Below, in pieces: positions 42,920 through 53,471 of a stretch of DNA of 64,000 bases. The stretch covers positions 91,763 to 155,762 of the forward strand of contig JALHQC010000004.1 in the NCBI GenBank assembly GCA_022842165.1, given 5' to 3'. Position 1 is the first letter of the stretch. The number at the start of each line of letters is the position of its first letter. The notes beneath the pieces were generated by a model. That model was not told the origin of the DNA. It saw nothing but the letters and a program-made list of their open reading frames with translations, and did not search any database. Origin of the DNA: a bacterium. Its GTDB lineage: Bacteria; Pseudomonadota; Alphaproteobacteria; Rhizobiales; Aestuariivirgaceae. The position numbers and the translations under genes were made by a program.

Positions 42920-44173
42920 TTACCCGGGCGTGGCGAGCGCCATCGCGGCCCTGGCGGCGGCGATACCTGAGTAATGCGCGCCGTGGACGGTGGAATAGGA
43001 ATCGATCGAGCAATGCTCGCCTGCCAGCACGATCCTGCCGCCCACAGGTTCCTGAAACAGCAGCCGCGATGCCGCCCGGCCGGGCCTGGCATGGGAATAG
43101 CCGCCAAGCGTCCATGGGTCAGAGGCCCAATGGGTGCGCAGCGTCTTCACCACGCGCTTCCTCATGCCCGATCCGAAAGCCTCCACCGCCGCCTCGACTG
43201 CCATGGCCTCCGCCTCCCTGTCGCCCAGGCGCTCCATGTCGCGCCCCCAGGTTCCCGCCATGTGGGAGACGAGCAGCGGCCGGCCGAACGGGTTCACATG
43301 CAGGTTGAAGGTCCGGAACGGCCCGTTGCCCGGAAACACCACGTCGCCATAGACGTGCCCCATCCCTTCGACCGGCCGGTCGAGCAGCATGGCGAGCTTT
43401 TCGGATACGCCCATCGGGCAGTCGTGGAAGGCGGAGACGAGCTTTTCCGGAAGCGCTGGAGTGAAGCGGATGCCGTCCGCGATCAGGACATTGACCGGCA
43501 CCGCCAGAATGATGGCGCGTGCCGTGATCGTGCCCTTGGACGTCTCGATCTTCACATCCCGGCCGGACCAGTCGATTCGGGTCACGGGGGCCGAGAGCGT
43601 CACCGGCAGGCCCGCGGCATGGCGGGCGACCAGCGTGCCGTAGCCATCCTCGACGGGGAAGTCGCCGCCGTCTTCCTCATAGCGCCAGGAATCGAGCGTC
43701 GAGCAGTCCTCGGGGTCGTGCGAGGTGATCTGGCCGATCAGCTGCCGCACCAGCATGTTCCAGGGATTGCCCTCTTCGATGAAGTCGGAGAAGACAACAT
43801 CCTTGCCCTTGGCCCCTGCCTTGTCGATGCGCCTCAGCACGTCGTCGATATAGCCTCCGGCTTCCTCCGTGATCCGCTCCGGCGCCTCGCGGCCCGCCGC
43901 AAACAGCATCCAGTCGTCAAACGAGATGCGGGAGTTGTAGCGGATGCCCAATCGGTCGGCGATCTTCGTGAAGGGGTTCTGCGCCGCCGCATGCAGCCAG
44001 TGGGCGCCGCAGTCGAAGGGCAGGCCCAGTGTTGCCGTGTCGGTGAAGGCGCGCCCGCCGATCCGGTCGCGGGCTTCGAGCACGATGAAGCTCCGGCCTG
44101 CCGCCTGCAGCTTGAGGCCGGCGGCCAGCCCCGCCGCGCCCGCGCCGATGACGGCGATGTCATAGTCACTCAT
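42920..44173 (-). CDS. FAD-dependent amine oxidase (flavin monoamine oxidase family)
   Basis: The 417-residue protein has the FAD-binding motif VIGAGAAGLAAGLKLQAAG near residue 7, the RDRIGGRAFT flavin motif near 37-46, GAHWLHA, and the C-terminal GGRIVLAGEHCSIDSYSTVHGAHYSG. It should oxidise an amine, polyamine or similar substrate with oxygen or a quinone as acceptor. The ATG at 44173 overlaps the stop of the alkB gene as ATGA. The long in-frame upstream extension lies in alkB and is not real. Substrate unknown. Confidence 0.85.
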   Translation of the reverse strand: MSDYDIAVIGAGAAGLAAGLKLQAAGRSFIVLEARDRIGGRAFTDTATLGLPFDCGAHWLHAAAQNPFTKIADRLGIRYNSRISFDDWMLFAAGREAPERITEEAGGYIDDVLRRIDKAGAKGKDVVFSDFIEEGNPWNMLVRQLIGQITSHDPEDCSTLDSWRYEEDGGDFPVEDGYGTLVARHAAGLPVTLSAPVTRIDWSGRDVKIETSKGTITARAIILAVPVNVLIADGIRFTPALPEKLVSAFHDCPMGVSEKLAMLLDRPVEGMGHVYGDVVFPGNGPFRTFNLHVNPFGRPLLVSHMAGTWGRDMERLGDREAEAMAVEAAVEAFGSGMRKRVVKTLRTHWASDPWTLGGYSHARPGRAASRLLFQEPVGGRIVLAGEHCSIDSYSTVHGAHYSGIAAARAAMALATPG

Positions 44174-44781
44174 GGTTTCCTCACGCGCCGCAAGGTGAGA
44201 TTGATGCGGCCGCCTTCCTTCAGCAAGCTGGACGTGCCGGACAGCACGCGGTCGATGCCGTGATAGCAGAGGCGCGCCGCCCCGCCCATCACCAGCACGT
44301 CGCCGGAGGAGAGTTTCAGCGTCTCGGTCTTGCCGCCGCGTTCCTCGCCGCCGATGCGGAAGATCGCGGTATCGCCCAGCGAGATCGAAACGACGGGGGC
44401 GGCGAAATCCTCCTCGTCCGCATCGCGGTGGAGACCCATTTTTGCCCCCTGACGGTAGAAATTGACGAGGCAGGCCTCGGGATCGTGAGGATAGCCGCCG
44501 AGCTTCCGCCAGATCTCCAACACCATCTCCGGAATGGGCGGCCAGGGTTTGCCGGTTTCGGGGTGGGTAGGCTGGTAGCGGTAGCCGCCCCGGTCCGACA
44601 CCCAGCCGAGCGTGCCCAGATTGGTCATCCGCACGGTAAAGGGCCTGCCGGTGCGCGGCATGACGGGGGTGAGAAACGGTGCGGTGATGACGGCCGCGCG
44701 CAGCTCGGCAAGCAGCTTCTGCTGGGCGGCAAGGTCGAGGTAGCCGGGGTGGAATTTCAGGCCTGAAATCATCCCCACCAT
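44170..44781 (-). CDS. alkB: Alpha-ketoglutarate-dependent dioxygenase AlkB
   Basis: The 203-residue protein is an AlkB-type iron/2-oxoglutarate dioxygenase that repairs alkylated bases such as 1-methyladenine. The iron ligands His118 and Asp120 (LHRDADEED) and His174 (CYHGIDRV) and the 2-oxoglutarate-binding arginines Arg192 and Arg198 (RINLTLRR) are visible, plus MTNLGTLGWVSDRGGYRY for substrate binding. It is coupled to the amine oxidase gene. No Ada-box is evident. Confidence 0.9.
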   Translation of the reverse strand: MVGMISGLKFHPGYLDLAAQQKLLAELRAAVITAPFLTPVMPRTGRPFTVRMTNLGTLGWVSDRGGYRYQPTHPETGKPWPPIPEMVLEIWRKLGGYPHDPEACLVNFYRQGAKMGLHRDADEEDFAAPVVSISLGDTAIFRIGGEERGGKTETLKLSSGDVLVMGGAARLCYHGIDRVLSGTSSLLKEGGRINLTLRRVRKP

Positions 44782-44840
44782 TTACCTCAGCCTGAAGGCA
44801 ACGGTCATCTGCCATTGCCGGGCATGCTACGTGGCAAATG

Positions 44841-45003
44841 TTCTCGCCCCGCGTGAGCGGGGAGAGAAAGGGGACCCAACGCAGTTGGGGGAAGAGAGGG
44901 GCAACCGGGCTTTACTCGAGACTTATCCGGGTGCCCCTCTCCTCCCCCATCTTGCTTCGCAAGACGGGTCCCCTTCCTCTCCCCTCTGTCGAGGGGCGAG
45001 GAC
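44841..45003. repeat. Family A composite palindromic intergenic repeat
   Basis: TTCTCGCCCCGCGTGAGCGG at the left and CCTCTGTCGAGGGGCGAGGA at the right form outer arms, with inner stems CCAACGCAGTTGG, GGGGCAACC/GGTGCCCC and CTTGCTTCGCAAG. With the family C element at 45029-45123 it fills the 359-base gap between alkB and the cupin gene; no gene is seen in that gap. Confidence 0.7.
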
Positions 45004-45028
45004 GAGATGCCGATCATCCTCATGCTGC

Positions 45029-45123
45029 TGTCATTGCCGGACGTGTTCCGGCAACCCATTCCTCAACAGGTGTCAGCGCTTGTGGTAGGAATGGGTCCCC
45101 GCAACGAATGCGGGGATGACAGA
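45029..45123. repeat. Family C paired palindromic intergenic repeat
   Basis: Left unit CTGTCATTGCCGGACGTGTTC... CATTCC and right unit GGAATGGGTCCCCGC... GATGACAG are inverted relative to each other, separated by about 25 bases. The left unit matches those flanking the GIY-YIG gene. Here the two arms enclose no gene. Confidence 0.7.
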
Positions 45124-45140
45124 TAGTGGGAGTAGGGGAA

Positions 45141-45515
45141 ATGAAATCCTGCAAACTCATCACGGGCGGCGATAGCTATTCCGGCAAGCAGGGTCTTTCC
45201 TACTTCTCAGGCATCTCGAAAGAGTCGGCCGCCTCCGAACATCTCTGCATGCATATCGTGACGATCCCGCCCGGCGGATCGGCGCGTCCGCACTACCACG
45301 AGGCCCATGAATCGGCGATCTTCGTGCTCGAGGGCACTTCCGAAATGCGCCACGGCCCCAATCTGGAACACGTCATGCAGATCAAGGCGGGCGACTTCTG
45401 CTACATTCCGGCGGGCGTTCCGCACCAGCCCTATAACCCCACCGACAAGCCGGTCCGCGCGGTGATCGCGAGGACCGATCCCAACGAGCAGGAAAGCGTG
45501 GTGCTGCTGGAATGA
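45141..45515 (+). CDS. Cupin-domain protein
   Basis: The 124-residue single-domain cupin has motif 1 PHYHEAHESAIFVLEG, with two His and a Glu for metal binding, and motif 2 GDFCYIPAGVPHQPYN. Cupins of this size include dioxygenases, isomerases and sugar-binding proteins, and the substrate cannot be told here. The ATG at 45141 has AGGGGA upstream; a GTG at 45126 is the alternative. It ends 61 bases before the RHH antitoxin gene. Confidence 0.8.
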   Translation: MKSCKLITGGDSYSGKQGLSYFSGISKESAASEHLCMHIVTIPPGGSARPHYHEAHESAIFVLEGTSEMRHGPNLEHVMQIKAGDFCYIPAGVPHQPYNPTDKPVRAVIARTDPNEQESVVLLE

Positions 45516-45549
45516 GAACAATGAAAGCCTCACTGCAGTTGCAGGAATG

Positions 45550-45562
45550 AACACATTGTGTT
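45550..45562. promoter_or_regulatory. Short palindrome upstream of the second VapBC pair
   Basis: AACACA-T-TGTGTT is a perfect 6-bp inverted repeat 14 bases upstream of the antitoxin ATG at 45577, a plausible operator for autoregulation by the ribbon-helix-helix protein. Confidence 0.45.
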
Positions 45563-45576
45563 ACATCTGACGACAC

Positions 45577-45852
45577 ATGCCGGACACCAGCCCCACCATA
45601 TCCATCCGCTTGCCCGAGTCGTCGCGCAAGCGGCTTGACCGTGCTGCGAAGGCGACGCGGCGCTCACGCTCCTTCCTGATGAAGGAAGCGCTCGACCGGT
45701 ATCTGACCGAGATCGTAGAGAACGAGCAGAAGGCAGCCGCAAGGCCGCTGGAACGGCTGCTGGGTTTCGCGCGGGCGGGTGCCGGTTCAGCCACGCCGCG
45801 CAGCGCCGAAGAGGTCGATCGGCATATCCGCTGGCTGCGCGATCGTGGATGA
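45577..45852 (+). CDS. CopG/ribbon-helix-helix antitoxin
   Basis: The 91-residue protein has an N-terminal ribbon-helix-helix DNA-binding domain (SPTISIRLPESSRKRLDRAA and SFLMKEALDRYLTEIVENEQ, residues 5-51) and a C-terminal tail (AEEVDRHIRWLRDRG) that likely folds onto the toxin. It should neutralise the PIN toxin encoded next and repress its own operon. It overlaps the toxin gene by eight bases. Confidence 0.85.
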   Translation: MPDTSPTISIRLPESSRKRLDRAAKATRRSRSFLMKEALDRYLTEIVENEQKAAARPLERLLGFARAGAGSATPRSAEEVDRHIRWLRDRG

Positions 45853-46267
45853 TATCGCCGCAGGCGAGGCGGTCTATGTCGATACCAATGTGTTCATCTA
45901 TTTTATCGAAGCGACGCCGGTCTTGTTTGAGCGCGCCGCATCTGCCTTCACACGCCTGGCCCAGACAGGGGCCAGGCTTCTGACCAGCGAGCTGACGGTT
46001 GCCGAGTGCCTCTATCAGCCGGCCCGCGACGGCAACGGCAAGCTCGTCAAGGTTTATGAAGACCTGTTCGAAACGCCGGGCGATGTGACGCTCCTGCCCC
46101 TGACCGGTGAACTTGCCCGCCGGGCGGCAATGGCGGGCGGCGGGATCGGCCTCAAGCTTGCCGATGCCATCCATTATCTCTCCGCCGTGGAAGCCGGGTG
46201 CAGCGTGTTTCTGACAGGCGACGGCCAATTCAGGTCCGGCCCGCACATGCGTGTCGTGAAAGTGTGA
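45845..46267 (+). CDS. VapC-type PIN domain toxin (second copy in the window)
   Basis: The 140-residue protein is a PIN-domain ribonuclease with acidic residues Asp13 (VDTNVFIYF), Glu54 (TVAECLY), Asp108 (KLADAIHYLS) and Asp126 (LTGDGQF). The start is taken as the GTG at 45845, which overlaps the antitoxin gene by eight bases; longer frames lie within the antitoxin gene. It is sequence-distinct from the toxin at 17313-17726, so the two systems are not a recent duplication. Confidence 0.85.
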   Translation: MDDIAAGEAVYVDTNVFIYFIEATPVLFERAASAFTRLAQTGARLLTSELTVAECLYQPARDGNGKLVKVYEDLFETPGDVTLLPLTGELARRAAMAGGGIGLKLADAIHYLSAVEAGCSVFLTGDGQFRSGPHMRVVKV

Positions 46268-46307
46268 TCCGCATCCCTGACCTCCGCCAAATCTCCGATC
46301 ACGGACG

Positions 46308-46337
46308 CTTGATCACGCACCCCCCCCTGCCTATATA
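46308..46337 (+). promoter_or_regulatory. Heat-shock (RpoH) promoter of dnaK
   Basis: CTTG at 46308-46311, an 18-base spacer and CCTATATA at 46330-46337 fit the alphaproteobacterial RpoH consensus well. The 5' leader then holds a small hairpin (ACCCTG-GAAT-CAGGGT, 46355-46370) before the dnaK start at 46476. Confidence 0.75.
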
Positions 46338-46475
46338 GCCCTCGAACGCCGGAGACCCTGGAATCAGGGTCGACGGAAACCATATCTCAATCAGGAGGCG
46401 GATCCCCGCGAACCGGGGGTCAGGGAAGTGCCATGAAGGGCTTCCTCAAGTCCGCCTGCCAACTGGAGGACCACG

Positions 46476-48392
<1,917 letters not shown>

Positions 48393-48562
48393 GCAACATG
48401 AGTTGCAGAATCTCGCTCCGTGTTTGCAATCCTTTGGGCTCGCAACGCGGGGCGGGGTTCTGCTATAGCCTTGCGCTCAATCATCCCTTGCATTGAGGAA
48501 GAGGGCCTGCGATTGCGCGGGCCTTGCTCCGAGAGGCAAGACGCTTCAGGTAAACATACTCC

Positions 48563-49744
48563 ATGGCAAAGCGCGATTTTTACGAGGTTCTGGGCGTCGG
48601 CAAGTCGGCTGACGAGAAGGAGCTGAAAGCCGCCTATCGCAAGCTCGCCAAGCAGCTTCACCCCGATGCCAACCCGGGCGACAAGACGGCGGAAGCGAAG
48701 TTCAAGGAAATCAGCGAAGCCTATGACGTCCTGAAAGACCCGCAGAAGAAGGCGGCCTACGACCGTTTCGGCCACCAGGCTTTCGAAGGCGGCATGGGTG
48801 CAGGACGCGGACCCAATGGCGGCGCCGGCTTCGGGCCGGAATTCAATTCCTCGATGTCGGATATCTTTGAGGACCTGTTCGGCGACTTCATGGGCGGCCA
48901 GCGTGGTGCAGGCGGTGCCGGCGGCCAGCGCCGCGGCGGGCGCGGCGGCACCGGCGCCTCGCGCGGGGCGGACCTTCGCTACAACATGGAAATCAGCCTC
49001 ACCGAGGCCTTCACCGGCAAGAACGCGCAGATCCGCGTGCCGTCCTCGGTCGCGTGCGATACATGCGGCGGTTCTGGCGCGAAACCGGGAACCAGCCCCA
49101 AGACCTGCGGAACCTGCGGGGGGCAGGGGGCGGTCCGCTCGCAGTCGGGCTTCTTCACGGTCGAACGCACATGCCCAACCTGCCAGGGCCGGGGCCAGGT
49201 GATCTCTGACCCCTGCTCGGCCTGTGGCGGGCAGGGCCGCGTCACCAAGGAACGCACCCTGTCGGTCAACATCCCGTCGGGCGTCGAGGATGGCACGCGC
49301 ATCAGGCTTGCGAACGAGGGCGAGGCCGGCTTGCGCGGCGGGCCATCGGGTGATCTCTATATCTTCCTCTCGGTCCGCCCGCACGAGTTCTTCCAGCGCG
49401 ACGGGGCGGACCTCTTCTGCAAGGTGCCGGTGTCGATGACGGCGGCCGCCATGGGCGGCGAGATCGAGGTGCCGACCATCGACGGCAAGAAGGCGCGCGT
49501 CAATGTTCCGGAAGGAACCCAGACGGGCAAGCAGTTCCGGCTGAAGGGCAAGGGCATGCCGGTGCTGCGCTCCTCGCAGATGGGCGACATGTATATCCAG
49601 GTGGCGGTCGAAACGCCCGTCAACCTGACGCGCCGCCAGCGCGAACTGTTGAAGGAATTCGAGAAGGAAGCCCGCAACAATTCGCCCGAATCCGAGGGCT
49701 TCTTTGCCAAGGCCAAGGCCTTCTGGGACGGCTTCGGCGGATAG
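48563..49744 (+). CDS. dnaJ: Co-chaperone DnaJ (Hsp40)
   Basis: The 393-residue protein is a class A Hsp40. The J-domain (residues 1-70) carries HPD in [10 protein letters not shown]; a Gly/Phe/Arg-rich region (about 75-140, unusually Gly- and Arg-rich) precedes a zinc-finger domain with four CxxCxGxG repeats ([32 protein letters not shown]). The substrate-binding domain follows. It stimulates DnaK ATPase. The 170-base gap after dnaK holds GCAAC/GTTGC and short stems only. Confidence 0.97.
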   Translation: MAKRDFYEVLGVGKSADEKELKAAYRKLAKQLHPDANPGDKTAEAKFKEISEAYDVLKDPQKKAAYDRFGHQAFEGGMGAGRGPNGGAGFGPEFNSSMSDIFEDLFGDFMGGQRGAGGAGGQRRGGRGGTGASRGADLRYNMEISLTEAFTGKNAQIRVPSSVACDTCGGSGAKPGTSPKTCGTCGGQGAVRSQSGFFTVERTCPTCQGRGQVISDPCSACGGQGRVTKERTLSVNIPSGVEDGTRIRLANEGEAGLRGGPSGDLYIFLSVRPHEFFQRDGADLFCKVPVSMTAAAMGGEIEVPTIDGKKARVNVPEGTQTGKQFRLKGKGMPVLRSSQMGDMYIQVAVETPVNLTRRQRELLKEFEKEARNNSPESEGFFAKAKAFWDGFGG

Positions 49745-49760
49745 GCACTCGGCAAGACCC

Positions 49761-50105
49761 TCAGTCTTTCCGCTTGGCCTTTTCCTGTTTTGCCTTCACG
49801 CTATCGGCCCATTTTTCGCCGGCGTCGCCTCCCCACAGCAGCCAGGCGATATAGCCGGCGGACGGGTCTTTCCTGTCGCCCCATTCATGTGAAGTCGACT
49901 GCTTGTCGACCTTGTGGCGCTTGAAATAGCTGCTGATCGCGGTGATGTCGCGGGCCGAAACCGATTGGCGCTCGGCCAGTTGCCGGGCCCGGCGCAGGCC
50001 CACGCTGGTGCCGCCGCGCTTGAAACGCTCGCGCAGTTTCAACCCCATGGCCGCCGCGCGGGCCACGGCCACCGGAGGTGTGATCGCGTCCTGTGCCTTT
50101 GCCAT
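49761..50105 (-). CDS. Conserved hypothetical protein, phage-associated type
   Basis: The 114-residue protein contains AVARAAAMGLKLRERFKRGG, GLRRARQLAERQSVSARDI and SAGYIAWLLWGGDAGEKWA. I recall this pattern from proteins encoded near phage head genes and from stand-alone bacterial genes, but I cannot name a function. It is highly basic with a Lys-rich tail (KAKQEKAKRKD), so it could bind nucleic acid. The ATG at 50105 follows the DUF2945 gene stop by two bases, so the two are probably co-transcribed. The upstream frame extension is not supported. Confidence 0.65.
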   Translation of the reverse strand: MAKAQDAITPPVAVARAAAMGLKLRERFKRGGTSVGLRRARQLAERQSVSARDITAISSYFKRHKVDKQSTSHEWGDRKDPSAGYIAWLLWGGDAGEKWADSVKAKQEKAKRKD

Positions 50106-50107
50106 GA

Positions 50108-50320
50108 TCAGCCCTTCTTCAGGCTGCCGGGCTTGTGCGCCGCGACTTTTCCGGATTTCGCCGAGCGCACGACATATTGCGGATTGTCGGGCGATGCCGC
50201 CACCTTGTGACCCTTGATTCGGGTTTCGGCGGTCACCTTCTTCACCACGCTGCCCGTGCTGTGGCCGCCGCTCGAATCCCACTCGACCTTGTCACCCGGT
50301 TTCAGCTTGCTCTTCGCCAT
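50108..50320 (-). CDS. DUF2945 / HVA1 (Tudor-like) family small protein
   Basis: The 70-residue protein fits the DUF2945 or hypervirulence-associated Tudor-domain family: KLKPGDKVEWDSSGGHSTGSVVKKV followed by YVVRSAKSGKVAAHKPGSL. The family is small and basic, with unknown function, sometimes seen near DNA-related genes. The ATG at 50320 (MAKSKLKPGD) has GGAGAT-like sequence upstream. It pairs with the gene at 49761-50105. Confidence 0.8.
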   Translation of the reverse strand: MAKSKLKPGDKVEWDSSGGHSTGSVVKKVTAETRIKGHKVAASPDNPQYVVRSAKSGKVAAHKPGSLKKG

Positions 50321-50409
50321 GAGAGATCTCCTCTTGCAGCGAAGCAAACACAGAAAATGCGCGGAATGTTCCCCGAGCAGCGCCAATGCGGACGAAAGGA
50401 AAGGCGGCG

Positions 50410-51015
50410 TCAGTCCACCGCTTCGCCGGGATAGACGCCCCAGATCTGCGTCTGCTCCACCCAGCCGTCATAGCCGCCGGCGGAAATTTCGCACCAGTCG
50501 CCGGTACAGCCCTCGACTTCGCCGACGACGCCCGAGCCGAACTGCGCCACAAGGCCGCTCGCCGTGCTGGCAGAACCATAGAGCGCGATGGTCTGGCCCT
50601 GTTTCCACGGCGCCATCACGGCGGTGCGTTTCCCCGACAGCATGTTCTGCAGGATCCAGCCTTCCTCGCCATCGGAATCGCGCACCCGGCGCCAGTTCTC
50701 GAATTCGGCGACGATCTCGACGGGAAGTCCCTTGCGCTGGAATACCCAGGCGACGGGATGATCGCTCGACGGCCCGCGCCGCACATTCACCTTCTCGGCC
50801 TTGAGCGACACGAAGCGGGGGATCGGCAGGCCGGATGGACCCAGCGATTTGGGCAGCGCGTCGATCGAGGCCGTCGTGTCGCCCGGCGCCACGCTGGCAA
50901 GTGATTCGACGCGCTTGCCGAAGAACGACCAGCCGACAGCGCCCGCCACGCCAAGGCAGGCCACCGCAAGCACAACAGAACCGAAACGACGCTTGGTTGA
51001 CGGGCTTACCGCCAT
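50410..51015 (-). CDS. SH3 domain-containing membrane-anchored protein
   Basis: The 201-residue protein has an N-terminal membrane anchor (about residues 11-32) and two bacterial SH3-like domains: residues 70-130 (VSLKAEKVNVRRGPSSDHPV, WRRVRDSDGEEGWILQNML) and 140-195 (GLVAQFGSGVVGEVEGCTGDWCEISAGGYDGWVEQ). Such domains bind peptidoglycan or proteins in the periplasm. The Cys pair CTGDWC may form a disulfide. It is divergent from the hydroxyacid dehydrogenase gene with 194 bases between starts. Confidence 0.82.
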   Translation of the reverse strand: MAVSPSTKRRFGSVVLAVACLGVAGAVGWSFFGKRVESLASVAPGDTTASIDALPKSLGPSGLPIPRFVSLKAEKVNVRRGPSSDHPVAWVFQRKGLPVEIVAEFENWRRVRDSDGEEGWILQNMLSGKRTAVMAPWKQGQTIALYGSASTASGLVAQFGSGVVGEVEGCTGDWCEISAGGYDGWVEQTQIWGVYPGEAVD

Positions 51016-51209
51016 GATTTTCGAAATCCCTTTTTGACGCCCGCAGGCCGCCCCGCTTCTGCAGACTCAACGTGCCTGTTCGACACAATGCCAGTTTACA
51101 CCATGGGCCACCCCGTGCAAACGGGAGTGACATATGGAACCATGACAGGATTGGCCCCGCAGGGTTAAGAATGTCTTTAGACTTTGAGCCCGGAACAGGA
51201 TAGCCCCGC

Positions 51210-52199
51210 ATGAGCAAGCGCAAGCCCCTCGTCGTCGTCACCCGCAAGCTTCCAGACGCCGTCGAGACGCGGATGATGGAACTGTTCAACACGCGGCTCA
51301 ACACCTCCGACGAGCCGATGGGCAAGGCCGAACTGATCGAGGCCATGAAGACGGCGGAGGTCCTGGTTCCGACGGTGACCGACCGGATCGACAAGGCGGT
51401 GCTGGGCCAGGCGGGCGATCAATTGAAGCTTATCGCCAATTTCGGCACGGGCGTCGACAACATCGACGTCGAGACAGCACTGTCGCGCGGCATCACCGTC
51501 ACCAACACGCCGGGCGTCTTGACGGAAGACACCGCCGACATGACGATGGCGCTGATCATGGCGGTGTCGCGCCGGCTGATCGAGGGTGCGAAGGTCATCG
51601 GGCTCGATAATTCCTGGGCCGGCTGGTCTCCCACCTGGATGCTGGGCAGCCGCATCTGGGGCAAGCGCCTTGGCATCATCGGCATGGGCCGCATCGGCAC
51701 GGCGGTCGCGCGCCGCGCCAAGGCCTTCGGCCTGCAGATCCATTATCATAACAGGAAGCCCGTTCACGCGAAGATCGAGGAAGAACTCGAAGCCACCTAT
51801 TGGGAAAGCCTCGACCAGATGCTGGCGCGGATGGACATCGTCTCCGTCAACTGCCCGCACACGCCGGCGACTTATCATCTCTTGTCAGCCCGCCGCCTCA
51901 AGCTGATGAAACCGCAGGCCATCATCGTCAACACCGCGCGCGGCGAGGTGATCGACGAGAACGCATTGGCGAGAATGCTGGAGGCGAACGAGCTCGGCGG
52001 CGCGGGCCTCGACGTGTTCGAACACGAACCCGCCGTGAACCCGAGATTGCTGAAAGCCAAGAAGGCGGTGCTACTGCCGCACATGGGCTCCGCCACCATC
52101 GAAGGCCGCATCGACATGGGCGAGAAGGTCATCATCAACATCAAGACCTGGGTCGACGGGCACAACCCGCCGGACCGGGTGCTGCCGAGCATGTTGTGA
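51210..52199 (+). CDS. D-2-hydroxyacid dehydrogenase (glyoxylate/hydroxypyruvate reductase type)
   Basis: The 329-residue NAD(P)-dependent enzyme has the Rossmann motif GMGRIGTAVARRA near 158, and the catalytic triad of D-hydroxyacid dehydrogenases: Arg in NTARGEVID, Glu in DVFEHEPAVNP and His in LLPHMGSATIE. It probably reduces glyoxylate or hydroxypyruvate, or acts as glycerate dehydrogenase. The extended TVTDRIDK and LEATYWESL segments fit the GyaR group. The ATG follows weak spacing to GGATAGC. A TTAA-N7-TTTA sequence near 51165-51179 is a weak CtrA-like site only. Confidence 0.88.
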   Translation: MSKRKPLVVVTRKLPDAVETRMMELFNTRLNTSDEPMGKAELIEAMKTAEVLVPTVTDRIDKAVLGQAGDQLKLIANFGTGVDNIDVETALSRGITVTNTPGVLTEDTADMTMALIMAVSRRLIEGAKVIGLDNSWAGWSPTWMLGSRIWGKRLGIIGMGRIGTAVARRAKAFGLQIHYHNRKPVHAKIEEELEATYWESLDQMLARMDIVSVNCPHTPATYHLLSARRLKLMKPQAIIVNTARGEVIDENALARMLEANELGGAGLDVFEHEPAVNPRLLKAKKAVLLPHMGSATIEGRIDMGEKVIINIKTWVDGHNPPDRVLPSML

Positions 52200-52333
52200 G
52201 AGTCAAAGAGAATGAATTCTGGTGATCCGAAAATACCTTTTGATTGGCTTCGGCAATGACGAGAAGCAAAATCTCATGATACCTGTCGTCACTGAAATTC
52301 GCATTCACTCCATCTAGAGTCGGGACGAGTGTA

Positions 52334-53353
52334 TTGGCAACGTTTTCCGCAAAGACACTGAAGATGCTATGGGGCCGTGCCGGGGGGCGTTGCTCGTTTC
52401 CTTCTTGCCGCAAGTATGTCTTTCATGACGAAGAAGAGGCTGACACGCCTACGCTGATTGGAGAGAATTGCCACATCGTTGCAGAAAAGGATGACGGACC
52501 GCGCGGCGATCCCAGCATGCCATTGGAACAACGGAATTCTTACAGCAATCTGATTCTGCTGTGTCGGAACCATCACAAAGTTATCGACGACTTTGAAAAT
52601 GGCGAGGTGATCTATAGCGTCGAAAAGCTTCAGCAGATGAAGGAGCTTCACGAAGAGTGGGTGCGTCATCAACTCGGGTTCGATCTACCTCGTCAACAAG
52701 ACGATGAGAGATATGCTCAAATCATAGATGGATGGGAGAAGCTCTGTCATGTTGACGAATGGTTGGTATGGAGCAGTAATGTTCTTTCCTCGGGCCAGCC
52801 ATCAATAGTAAAGGAAATTGATGAAGACTTGAAAGAAGCAAGACGTTGGTTGCTTACGCGGGTCTGGCCCGGAAGGTACGCAGATCTGGAAGGAGCATTT
52901 GAAAATTTTCGGCGTGTACTTGAAGATTTCTACAATGTTTTTCACAAGCACTTTGCAGAAAGTGGGGGTTGTCTCACTACGAAAAAGTTTTATAAAATTG
53001 ATGAATGGGACGAAGAACGATACAACTATCTGTCGTGCCTCTACGATTATCACGTAGATTTGGTTCAAGATCTTATGCTGGAGCTTACCCGATCTGCGAA
53101 CCTGATATGCGATCTCATTCGGAAGCATGTTGTTCAAAGTTATAGAAGAGATAGTGGTAGACTTCTGGTTCAATCTGGACCGCACATGGACTTGTCATTT
53201 AAAGAATGGGTTGAGCAGTATCGTGGCGATGAACGGTTGAAGCTGATGCCATATGAGGGTCTTGAGAAGTTTCTCGAACAGAGAGCTTCAAGAAGCACTC
53301 ATTTTGGTGAAGGGCAACCTCCCCAACCAAAACCGAAACCTGAGTCGGCCTAG
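52334..53353 (+). CDS. AT-rich HNH endonuclease with helical C-terminal domain
   Basis: The 339-residue protein has an N-terminal HNH nuclease domain: Cys20 and Cys25 (GRCSFPSC), His47 (GENCHIVAE), and Cys77 with His80 and His81 (LILLCRNHHKVI). The remaining 240 or so residues are helical, rich in Trp, Glu and Leu (EWLVWSSNVL, EEARRWLL-like KEARRWLL), and unfamiliar to me. The gene is much more AT-rich than its neighbours. The start is a TTG at 52334; the nearest ATG at 52364 would remove ten residues. It looks like a recently acquired nuclease, possibly for phage defence, but no partner gene is obvious. Confidence 0.8.
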   Translation: MATFSAKTLKMLWGRAGGRCSFPSCRKYVFHDEEEADTPTLIGENCHIVAEKDDGPRGDPSMPLEQRNSYSNLILLCRNHHKVIDDFENGEVIYSVEKLQQMKELHEEWVRHQLGFDLPRQQDDERYAQIIDGWEKLCHVDEWLVWSSNVLSSGQPSIVKEIDEDLKEARRWLLTRVWPGRYADLEGAFENFRRVLEDFYNVFHKHFAESGGCLTTKKFYKIDEWDEERYNYLSCLYDYHVDLVQDLMLELTRSANLICDLIRKHVVQSYRRDSGRLLVQSGPHMDLSFKEWVEQYRGDERLKLMPYEGLEKFLEQRASRSTHFGEGQPPQPKPKPESA

Positions 53354-53471
53354 AATACGATAGCAAAGAGGAGGTGATGCGGAGAGAGCCATGCACAGCA
53401 TATGCTTTGCGATGATTGGATATTGCTATAGGGTAGCAAACCATCTGAGAAGACTGGTAAGGTATTAATGC

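Noticed and set aside
51165..51179. CtrA-like site TTAA-N7-TTTA before the hydroxyacid dehydrogenase gene
   Set aside because: The second half does not match TTAA, and such sites arise by chance; nothing else supports cell-cycle control.
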